From: Competibacteraceae bacterium UBA2788
GTDB taxonomy: Bacteria > Pseudomonadota > Gammaproteobacteria > Competibacterales > Competibacteraceae
Assembly: GCA_002352185.1 (NCBI GenBank)
Contig: DEHY01000050.1
Coordinates: forward strand, 1 to 6,244
Direction: 5' to 3'
DNA length: 6,244 nt
Below, piece by piece: positions 1-6,061 of this stretch (position 1 is its first letter; the number at the start of each line of letters is the position of its first letter). The notes beneath the pieces are model-generated. The model saw only the letters and a list, made by a program, of their open reading frames with translations, made no database searches and had not been told where the DNA came from. Made by a program: the position numbers and the translations under genes.

Positions 1-32
1 TTTATTCATCACTATAATTCTACCCTTGGTAA

Positions 33-62
33 TTGTTGACGCACCACACCTCAATTTAAAAT
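33..62 (+). promoter_or_regulatory. Possible sigma-70 promoter for the coiled-coil protein gene
   Basis: The first 117 bases are much more AT-rich than the rest of the window and hold no gene. A TTGTTG box at 33-38 and a TAAAAT box at 57-62 are 18 bases apart, which fits a sigma-70 type promoter. A better -35 match, TTGACG at 36-41, leaves a short 15-base spacer. Either would give a leader of roughly 50 bases before the start codon at 118. A perfect TATAAT at 13-18 is a second -10 candidate, but its -35 would lie outside the window. This is judged by eye only. Confidence 0.35.
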
Positions 63-106
63 CACTCAAATTTTAGGACCACCTGAATAACATTGCAGGA
101 TCAATC

Positions 107-110
107 AGGA
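107..110 (+). promoter_or_regulatory. Ribosome binding site for the gene at 118
   Basis: AGGA lies seven bases before the ATG at 118. This is normal Shine-Dalgarno spacing and supports that start over the overlapping TTG at 93, which is in another frame. Confidence 0.6.
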
Positions 111-117
111 ACAGGGC

Positions 118-867
118 ATGAGTGGGATCAGCAGGGCAGGAGTCGTGATTCTGACGGCGGCGCTGACGCCAGGCTGTACGCTTTACCAGACGCTGATGGA
201 AAAGATCACCCAGCCGGCGACTCCGCCTCAAGCCACGCCAGCAACGACGCAATCCGCGCTGGAGCCAAAACTGGACGCGATGAGCGTGCGACTGGGGCGA
301 ATGGAACAGGCCCTCGCTGAGGTGCGGGAACAGGGCCGGCAACGACAGCGGTCGGAGACGCAGACACGGCAAGCGCTCAGCGACCTGCGGCAAGGGGTAT
401 GGAATACCCAGGTCGCCGTCACTGATGTGCAGAAGCAGATGCGGCAGGTTACGACGCAACAGGCCGCCTTGAAGGTGCAGTTGGAACGCACCGTGACCGG
501 ATCATCCGATTTCTGGGCGGTGGATGTACCGTTAGGTGAATTGCCCAACGGCGGCGGTCAGCGCGAGACGCGACGCATTCCCACTCTGGTGCCCGACAAG
601 GCGCGGGAAATTCTGGTGTATGCCCAAATTGCGACCGGATACGTCAAGGGCGGCACCCATCGCTTTCGGATTTCGGTGCGGGTGGAAGGGGAACGGGAGG
701 CGGCGTTCTACCTGTACGCTTTCGGTCAGCCGCAACCGGGTTGGAGCTACAACTCCGATAACGTCTGGCTGCCGATGCCAAAAAACCGGGAGTTGATTCT
801 GCAAACGGAGGGTGAGCCGTTCTTTGGCGATTGGAGCAGCGAAGTACGGATTATCGCTTATCGGTGA
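118..867 (+). CDS. Probable exported coiled-coil lipoprotein of unknown function
   Basis: I do not recognise the family of this 249-residue protein. Residues 7-19 form a short hydrophobic stretch after a single Arg and end in L-T-P-G-C (Cys20). This resembles a lipoprotein signal peptide, but Thr at -3 and Pro at -2 make a poor lipobox, so lipidation is uncertain. Residues 32-45 are a Pro/Thr/Ala-rich linker. Residues about 48-125 are rich in Gln, Arg, Glu, Ala and Leu with no Pro or Gly-rich breaks, as expected of a long coiled coil. Residues about 150-249 look like a compact beta-rich domain with many aromatic residues (F-Y-L-Y-A-F, W-S-Y-N, W-L-P-M-P, F-F-G-D-W). The likely place is the periplasmic face of a membrane, with the coil as a spacer or oligomerisation stalk. 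AGGA seven bases upstream supports the ATG start. The gene converges with the c-di-GMP gene to its right and is probably a single transcription unit. Coding is secure from the length and the sensible protein composition; function is open. Confidence 0.8.
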   Translation: MSGISRAGVVILTAALTPGCTLYQTLMEKITQPATPPQATPATTQSALEPKLDAMSVRLGRMEQALAEVREQGRQRQRSETQTRQALSDLRQGVWNTQVAVTDVQKQMRQVTTQQAALKVQLERTVTGSSDFWAVDVPLGELPNGGGQRETRRIPTLVPDKAREILVYAQIATGYVKGGTHRFRISVRVEGEREAAFYLYAFGQPQPGWSYNSDNVWLPMPKNRELILQTEGEPFFGDWSSEVRIIAYR

Positions 868-905
868 AGGGAGTGATGCACAGGGCCGGGTATTGCACGC
901 AACGC

Positions 906-947
906 CTGCACCGCCATGACGCATCCGGCGCGGGGGATGCGGTGCAG
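906..947. repeat. Inverted repeat at the convergent gene junction, possible two-way terminator
   Basis: CTGCACCGC at 906-914 is perfectly complementary to GCGGTGCAG at 939-947, giving a 9-bp GC-rich stem. The 24-base interval can extend the structure, because ATCC at 923-926 pairs with GGAT at 935-938. It lies in the 86-base gap between the stop codons of two convergent genes, where a terminator serving both would be expected. Neither side has a T-run, so it is not a classic intrinsic terminator. It could instead stabilise mRNA 3' ends or be a dispersed palindrome. Confidence 0.45.
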
Positions 948-953
948 CGCCGC

Positions 954-3491
954 TCAGTGCAACACCAGATCAGCCAGCGGGCGTGGTTTGCCAATGCCGT
1001 AGCCCTGGGCGTAATTCACGCCGAGGGCGCGCAATTTGGTCAGGATATGATTATCCTTCACGAATTCGGCAATGGTTTCCATACCCATCACTTGACCGAT
1101 CTCATTGATGGATTTCACCATCGCCAGGGAAACCGGATCGCTGACGATATCTTCCACAAACAGGCCGTCAATCTTGAGAAAATCCACCGGCAGCTTCTTA
1201 AGGTAGGCAAAAGACGACAGGCCGCTGCCGAAATCGTCGAGTGCGAAACGGCAACCGATATCCTTCAGCGTCTGGATAAAATGCAGAGCGCTGCCCAGAT
1301 TGGCGATGGCCGCAGTTTCCGTAACCTCAAAGCACAGTTTTCCCGCGAGCAGCGGCTGGCGGGCCAGCCGATCCACCAGATAATTCAGCAAGTATTCATC
1401 GCCCAGCGAGTGGCCGGATAAATTGATGGCGCACAGCGATAGATGATCCAGATGCCGGGGATGACTGGATAGCCAATCCAGCGCCGTGCCGACCACCCAC
1501 TGATCCAGCTTCGCGGCCAGGTGGTAGCGCTCGGCGGCGGGCAGAAACGCGCCGGGCATCAGGATCTGACCGGATTCACCCTTCATGCGCAACAGCAGTT
1601 CGTAGTGATGGCTGTGCGACACGCCCAGAACCGGCACGATGGGCTGGAACGCCAACTGGAAGCGGTTTTCCTCCAACGCCTGGTTGATGCGGGCCACCCA
1701 CTGCATTTCACCCTGGCGTCGCGCCAGTTCTGCATCATCCTCGGTATACAGATGCACCCGGTTGCGCCCGGCATCCTTGGCGGCGTAACAAGCGCTGTCG
1801 GCGGCGCTGAGTACCCCGCTGAAATTATCGCTGGCGGCGCTAATCGCCACCACGCCGATACTCACCCCCAGCCGGAAGGTCTTGCCGCCCCAGGCAAAGC
1901 GAAAATCGTTGACCGCCTGACACAGGGAATTGGCGACCCGCAGGGCGTCATGCAGCGGGCAATACTCCATCAACACGCCAAATTCGTCTCCGCCCAGCCG
2001 CGCCAGGATATCCTGTTTGCGCACTCGAATTTGTAGCACCCGGGCGATCTGGCGCAGCAGGTCATCACCCGCCAGATGTCCGCAGGTGTCGTTAATCACC
2101 TTGAATTGATCCAGATCCAGATAGAACAGCGCATGTTCGGCTGACTGATCGCGGGTACTCTCCAAGGCGCGCTGCAAGCGCTGCTCGAACGCACGCCGGT
2201 TGGCCAGGCCGGTGAGCGCATCGTGGCTGGCCTGATGGGTCAACTGCTCGGCCAGCAATTGTGCCTCGGTGTTGTCCAGCCACGAGCCGACCAGCTCCAC
2301 CGGCTGGCCTCCGGCGTCGCAAACCAGGCGCATGGTGTCGCGGATCCAGCGCCAACTCCCATCGCGGTGGTGGAGCCGATACGTGCGGTTCGTCTGATGA
2401 TGCGCTACCGTGCAATCCAGATCGCGTTCACGGTGCAACCGATCATCCGGGTGTGTCAAACGATCCAGCAGGTGTCCATCCGCCAGCAGTTCATCCGCAC
2501 GGTAGCCAAGCAGCTCATACACGTTTGAGCTGATAAACGTCACTGGCATTCCAGGACCAGGACTGCGGGAGTAAATAACTGCGGGGCTGGCGCTGACCAC
2601 ATGCTCCAGCCGCATACTGGCGCGCCGCAGGGCTTCCTCGGCCCGCCGCCGCTCGCTGACATCCCGCGCCGCAATGTAACTGCCGATGAAACGCGACGGA
2701 TCGTCATCATCCCGAATGGCGAGGGCCGTTACTTCCGCGACGAGCGGGGAATCCGGATCCGGTGGCCGGCTTCCGGCATTGCACCGCAGGCGCAGTTCCA
2801 TAAACTGGGGTTCCTCCGATCCTGCTTCGGCGAGACGGCGCAGCAGGTGCGTAGCTTTCTCCCGATCCACGGAGGCGATCAGCGCAGTGAACGGTTGCCC
2901 GGTGAGGGCGTCAACCTCAAAACCGAGCAGCACCGGAACCCGTTGATTGAGGTAGGTGAAATGGCCCGTGGCGTCCAGGACAAAAATAAGATCAGGGGAA
3001 TAATTGACGATGAACCGGTGCAGACGCTCGGAAGCTTCCAGATGGTTGCACATCAGCCGCCTGGCGCGCGTCTGCTGCAAGGCGTGACGGGCCCTGGCGA
3101 CGCGCTCCAGCAGTTCATCGGGGCCAAAGGGCTTGTGCAGGTAATCCACTGCGCCCTTGTTCAGGGCGGTGGTGGCTTCCGTCACCGAGGTGGTGCCGCT
3201 GATGATGATCGTCGCTGTATCCAGATGACGCCTGGCGATGAAATCCAGGACAGCCGCACCCCCGACGCCCGGCATTCCCAGATCCAGCACCAGCAGGTCA
3301 TGACGGTTTTCAGCCAGATCCATCATGGCCTCCTCGCCGCTGCCGGCTATAGCGACCTGGTACCCTTGAACGGCGAGGAGTTGTTCCAGACCGGTTCGGA
3401 TATGAGGTTCATCGTCTACCACCAGCACCGAGAACGGATATTCTGGTTCCTCCATTTCACCGCTGCTGCATTCGTTGATCGGGTCTTTCAC
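954..3491 (-). CDS. Response regulator with REC-PAS-PAS-GGDEF-EAL, bifunctional c-di-GMP enzyme candidate
   Basis: This is a cytoplasmic regulator predicted to make c-di-GMP from two GTP (GGDEF) and/or hydrolyse it to pGpG (EAL). Residue numbers count from the longest open frame (TTG at 3545, 863 residues). The receiver spans about 37-155, with acidic D44/D45, phosphoacceptor D88, S116 and K138. Two PAS domains cover about 171-300 and 310-430. GGDEF covers about 432-600, with metal Asp477, an intact G-G-D-E-F at 518-522, and an R-x-x-D inhibitory site (R509, D512) at the usual distance. EAL covers about 616-863. Its signature is E-L-L (E649), and N708, E740, E743, D770-D771, K791, E827 and Q847 are all present, so catalysis looks possible. 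I prefer the GTG at 3491 (residue 19) because AGGGGG sits six bases upstream. An ATG at 3455 (residue 31), just before the receiver, is the alternative. The longer TTG/ATG starts lack a good ribosome site. The gene lies downstream of a histidine kinase on the same strand, its likely partner. The family call is firm; the direction of net activity is unknown. Confidence 0.95.
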   Translation of the reverse strand: MKDPINECSSGEMEEPEYPFSVLVVDDEPHIRTGLEQLLAVQGYQVAIAGSGEEAMMDLAENRHDLLVLDLGMPGVGGAAVLDFIARRHLDTATIIISGTTSVTEATTALNKGAVDYLHKPFGPDELLERVARARHALQQTRARRLMCNHLEASERLHRFIVNYSPDLIFVLDATGHFTYLNQRVPVLLGFEVDALTGQPFTALIASVDREKATHLLRRLAEAGSEEPQFMELRLRCNAGSRPPDPDSPLVAEVTALAIRDDDDPSRFIGSYIAARDVSERRRAEEALRRASMRLEHVVSASPAVIYSRSPGPGMPVTFISSNVYELLGYRADELLADGHLLDRLTHPDDRLHRERDLDCTVAHHQTNRTYRLHHRDGSWRWIRDTMRLVCDAGGQPVELVGSWLDNTEAQLLAEQLTHQASHDALTGLANRRAFEQRLQRALESTRDQSAEHALFYLDLDQFKVINDTCGHLAGDDLLRQIARVLQIRVRKQDILARLGGDEFGVLMEYCPLHDALRVANSLCQAVNDFRFAWGGKTFRLGVSIGVVAISAASDNFSGVLSAADSACYAAKDAGRNRVHLYTEDDAELARRQGEMQWVARINQALEENRFQLAFQPIVPVLGVSHSHHYELLLRMKGESGQILMPGAFLPAAERYHLAAKLDQWVVGTALDWLSSHPRHLDHLSLCAINLSGHSLGDEYLLNYLVDRLARQPLLAGKLCFEVTETAAIANLGSALHFIQTLKDIGCRFALDDFGSGLSSFAYLKKLPVDFLKIDGLFVEDIVSDPVSLAMVKSINEIGQVMGMETIAEFVKDNHILTKLRALGVNYAQGYGIGKPRPLADLVLH

Positions 3492-3497
3492 GATGAA

Positions 3498-3503
3498 CCC
3501 CCT
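3498..3503 (-). promoter_or_regulatory. Ribosome binding site selecting the GTG start at 3491
   Basis: On the minus strand AGGGGG lies six bases before GTG at 3491-3489. This is the best Shine-Dalgarno match among the possible starts. The ATG at 3455 has only GGTGA, one base away, which is too close. The site therefore favours an 845-residue product. Confidence 0.5.
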
Positions 3504-3598
3504 GGTAAGCTTCCACAAGCCAAAATCCGGTTGCAAAGGCATCAAATCAGTCGATCTGGAAAGCCTTTGATCCAGAAGAAGTAAAGCCGCGACGCTCG

Positions 3599-3616
3599 AA
3601 AAAAACGGAGTTTTTT
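3599..3616. repeat. A-tract/T-tract inverted repeat in the intergenic gap
   Basis: Seven A at 3599-3605 and six T at 3611-3616 flank a CGGAG loop. It is a weak AT-only hairpin in the gap between the kinase and c-di-GMP genes. It sits about 110 bases upstream of the preferred downstream start, so it could be part of a promoter region or a local bend. It lacks a GC stem and does not look like an intrinsic terminator. Confidence 0.35.
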
Positions 3617-3636
3617 ATCATCGCTTATGCAGAAAC

Positions 3637-3653
3637 GGTTATTTTTTATAACC
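3637..3653. repeat. AT-rich palindrome, possible operator or promoter element
   Basis: GGTTAT at 3637-3642 and ATAACC at 3648-3653 are perfect inverted 6-mers separated by five T. Read on the minus strand it contains TTATAA, a -10-like sequence, upstream of the receiver-GGDEF-EAL gene, but no convincing -35 is visible. A symmetric 17-base site of this kind could bind a dimeric regulator. No specific protein can be named. Confidence 0.35.
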
Positions 3654-3711
3654 CGCGTGAGCAGGCATTCAGGATCCGCAATAAGCTGCTGGACTCCCGC
3701 TTTTGCGATCA
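3650..3711. repeat. Decayed inverted-repeat element of the AAAGCGGGAATCCAG type
   Basis: The right arm (3689-3711), read on the minus strand, contains AAAGCGGGAGTCCAG. This is one base from AAAGCGGGAATCCAG, a sequence I know from dispersed palindromic repeats of many proteobacterial genomes, often mistranslated as P-A-K-A-G-I-Q. The left arm (3650-3672) is a diverged partner in the opposite orientation; about 9 of the 13 innermost bases agree with the right arm. The two arms are separated by 16 bases. This looks like an old, eroded copy of a small non-coding repeat sitting between the two signalling genes. The minus-strand frame 3745-3542 that crosses it (67 codons) is probably not a real gene. 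Only a genome-wide copy count would confirm the family. Confidence 0.45.
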
Positions 3712-3741
3712 CGATGGCGGGCGAAAATCCTGCCCAAAACT

Positions 3742-5841
3742 TCAAAGTGGTCCGACCCGTGGCAGCAGCACCTGAAAAATCAGGCCACCCCCGTAGTTGG
3801 AACGGCAGATCACGGAGCCACCGAGTTCCTCGGCCAAGTTCCTGACAATCGTAAGGCCCAGGCCGGCATGTTCTCCTCCCTTGGTACTGGTCATCGGTTG
3901 AAACAGCCGGGCGCGCTGCTCACTGGGCAAGCCCGGACCATTATCAGCGACCACCAGTTCGACATACGAACGCCCGTGCCAGTTGATGTTATTGCGCGTG
4001 GCAATCGTGATGGCGCCTGCGCCGCTCAGCCCCAGGGCTTCAACGGCGTTGCGCACCAGGTTGAGTACGATCTGCCGAATGGCGTCACCGCCTCTGGCGA
4101 GCGGTGGAATGCCGTCTTCCAGTTCCAAAATCAGTTGAATCCCACGCGGTCGGCATAAAGCATCTTCCAGTACCCGGGCCAAATCGCGAATAGTGGCGTT
4201 CAATTCTACCGCGCCGGCAGTCTCGCGGTCGCCGCCCTGATCCGAGAGGCGCAGCAGGATGCGTCCAACCCGTTCCGTCTCCTCTCGCAGCACCCGCAGA
4301 TCGTCCTGGACGGAGGGTTCTTCCAGCCTGGCGGTGAGCAGGTGCAGGTAATTACGCAGAATTGTCAGCGGATTAGCCGCTTCGTGCAGTACGGCGCGCA
4401 ATCGCTGTTGTTCCAGCAGGCGGCGATCTTCATGCGCCCGGCTCCGACGCCGTTCGCGCTGGCGCGCCATGTCGAGATGGCCGGCGACCTCGGCGGCAAA
4501 CAGGTGGAGCAGCCGGGTTTGAGCGAGCAGGCGCGGCAGTTGCGCCTGGGATACGCCGGCCACCAGCCCGCCCAGAACTCCGGTGGCGGTGTGCAACGGC
4601 AGACATAATACTCCATCGGTTTCCCAGAACCGGGCAAGCTGGCGATCCACCACGCCGGCGCGCTCCTCGGCCAGGGAATGGCTGATGCACCGATCCCGCA
4701 GCGCACGAGTGACGACGTTCTCGGATCCTGCCGGATCGATCACGAACTCGCGCAGTATGCCGGGATCGTGGCTATGCAGCATTCCCGTCCGGGGTTCGGG
4801 CAGAAAGAAATGCACTTCACCCAGATCGAACAAAATCGTCGCGCAGCGGGCGACCGCTTCCAGCAGAGCCGTCTCGTCGTCGGCCTGGCCCATTTCGGCC
4901 TGCACCCCGCTCACCAGCGCCAATTCCTTGACGCTTCGATCCAGGCGGGTTCGATCTGGCGGAGGCGTAGCGGCGCGCTCGTCGCCGGCCGCCGTTCCGG
5001 CAATGCCCAGACTCGTGGCCAGCAGCGCCATCTCGTGCGCTGACTCGGCGCGGAGTTGTCGCAGCAGCGCAGGCGTCAGGCCAAACAGGCTATCGGCGCC
5101 GATGTAGGCGGCATCGTCCAGTTCGCCGCTCTGACTCAGGGTATTGGCGACATGGAGCAGGCGCAGCAGAGGATGGGCGCCGCGCAAATCCTTGACCGTT
5201 TGGTGGTGAAAACGGATGGCGTCGGCCAAGAACGAATGCAGCCGCCAGCTCTCCACCAGAGTTGCGCCCAGCTCGCAATGATCGGCGCCGAACAGCTGTC
5301 GCTCCAGCGCGGGAACGTCGTCGTGCGAGCGGGCGCGAACGCGCACCTCCTGCAAGGCAGTGGGATGCCGCACCCCGATGACCAGCTTGCCGAGATCGTG
5401 CAACAACCCGCACAGGTAGGCTTCGTCCGGCGCGGGATACGCCGTGGTTTGAGCGAGGCGCTGGGCGAGATGGGCGCAGCCCAGAGCATGACGCCAGAAG
5501 CGATCCATGTCGTCCGGTGGAATGCCGCGCAGCCTGGAGAAGGTCTGATGAATGGCCGTAGTCAATGCGATGGTCTTGGCCGTTTCCAGACCCAGCACTG
5601 CGAGGGTGCGCTCCAGGCTTGACGTGCGTGGCGCACGACTGTAGTAGGACGCTGAATTCGCCACAGCCAGCATGCGTGCGCTGATGGTGGCGTCACGACC
5701 GATAAGGTGGGCCAGGGTCTGGACATCCACATTTTCGTCATCGAAAGCCGTCAGCAGTTCGCCCACCACGGCGGGCAGTGCAGGCAGAGCCAGCAGATCG
5801 GTGCTGTCAAAGGGAGGGTGGGAGGCGGATGCTTTCGGCAT
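3742..5841 (-). CDS. Soluble hybrid sensor: HDOD-GAF-histidine kinase
   Basis: This 699-residue protein has no membrane segments and is predicted to be a cytoplasmic sensor kinase that autophosphorylates on His and passes the phosphate to a receiver. An HDOD domain spans about 17-275. It keeps an H-D-L-G-K motif (H148, D149), H118, H188 and H212-H213, but has Asn233 (V-A-N) where HD hydrolases usually have the last metal Asp. It is therefore probably a regulatory rather than catalytic module, as is typical of HDOD. A GAF-like domain covers about 306-460 (core L-C-L-P-L-H then G-V-L-G-G). A basic helix at 459-482 leads to the H-box H-E-A-A-N-P with His486. The ATPase domain has the N-box around N594/N598, D633-N-G-P-G, an F-box at L646-F647, and the G2 loop at 655-662, all intact. 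The ATG at 5841 has only a weak ribosome site. The next gene on the strand, 250 bases on, is a receiver-GGDEF-EAL protein, its likely target. Ligands of the HDOD and GAF parts are unknown. Confidence 0.93.
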   Translation of the reverse strand: MPKASASHPPFDSTDLLALPALPAVVGELLTAFDDENVDVQTLAHLIGRDATISARMLAVANSASYYSRAPRTSSLERTLAVLGLETAKTIALTTAIHQTFSRLRGIPPDDMDRFWRHALGCAHLAQRLAQTTAYPAPDEAYLCGLLHDLGKLVIGVRHPTALQEVRVRARSHDDVPALERQLFGADHCELGATLVESWRLHSFLADAIRFHHQTVKDLRGAHPLLRLLHVANTLSQSGELDDAAYIGADSLFGLTPALLRQLRAESAHEMALLATSLGIAGTAAGDERAATPPPDRTRLDRSVKELALVSGVQAEMGQADDETALLEAVARCATILFDLGEVHFFLPEPRTGMLHSHDPGILREFVIDPAGSENVVTRALRDRCISHSLAEERAGVVDRQLARFWETDGVLCLPLHTATGVLGGLVAGVSQAQLPRLLAQTRLLHLFAAEVAGHLDMARQRERRRSRAHEDRRLLEQQRLRAVLHEAANPLTILRNYLHLLTARLEEPSVQDDLRVLREETERVGRILLRLSDQGGDRETAGAVELNATIRDLARVLEDALCRPRGIQLILELEDGIPPLARGGDAIRQIVLNLVRNAVEALGLSGAGAITIATRNNINWHGRSYVELVVADNGPGLPSEQRARLFQPMTSTKGGEHAGLGLTIVRNLAEELGGSVICRSNYGGGLIFQVLLPRVGPL

Positions 5842-5916
5842 GGCTCGCGGTATCCCGGTGAAAAGATGGTCTCATTGCGAAATATAGCCGCTGAAACGGT
5901 GTGCCTGGGTCGGTAT

Positions 5917-5944
5917 ATCATAGCTGTTAATCGTCTTCTGAATA
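5917..5944 (-). promoter_or_regulatory. Weak promoter candidate for the histidine kinase
   Basis: On the minus strand TATGAT (5922-5917) matches five of six bases of the -10 consensus. TATTCA, 16 bases upstream at 5944-5939, matches only three of six bases of the -35. It would start a transcript about 70 bases before the kinase start. The weak -35 would suggest help from an activator. This is judged by eye. Confidence 0.25.
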
Positions 5945-5982
5945 GAGCATCGCGGGCTACGAGGAAAGCGGGTCGTCAAGAA

Positions 5983-6005
5983 CGCATCGCAGGGTGCGGT
6001 TTTTT
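5983..6005 (+). terminator. Intrinsic terminator with no upstream gene on its strand
   Basis: CGCATC at 5983-5988 pairs with GGTGCG at 5993-5998 (six pairs, one of them G-T) around a four-base loop. The stem is followed by one G and then six T at 6000-6005, with more pyrimidines after. This is a compact but classic Rho-independent terminator on the plus strand. On the minus strand there is no T-run, so it works in one direction. The nearest plus-strand gene to its left ends at 867, and the amidase gene starts 57 bases after it. It must therefore end a short RNA begun in the intergenic region, or act as an attenuator in the amidase leader. Confidence 0.6.
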
Positions 6006-6061
6006 CTTTCAAATGCTTGCTCTCCCCGGCGTCAAGGCTGGAGCTTCTCGCGGAAATCCTG

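Noticed and set aside
831..1421. Plus-strand open frame of 196 codons overlapping the end of the coiled-coil gene
   Set aside because: It overlaps one real gene and lies antisense to the EAL domain. Its composition is Gln/His-rich and typical of an antisense shadow.
2601..3584. Long plus-strand open frame of 327 codons
   Set aside because: It lies antisense to the receiver-PAS part of the c-di-GMP gene, and its translation shows no domain pattern. It is a by-product of GC-rich codon use on the other strand.
3542..3745. Minus-strand frame of 67 codons between the two signalling genes
   Set aside because: Part of its translation (I-A-K-A-G-V-Q) is what the dispersed repeat family gives when read through. 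There is no ribosome site evidence and it overlaps both neighbours' edges.
5056..5622. Plus-strand open frame of 188 codons
   Set aside because: It lies entirely antisense to the HDOD domain, whose motifs are clear on the minus strand.
5890..6005. Known small RNA or riboswitch (c-di-GMP GEMM, SRP RNA, 6S)
   Set aside because: I compared from memory the conserved cores of these RNAs and found no match. Only a generic terminator is supported.
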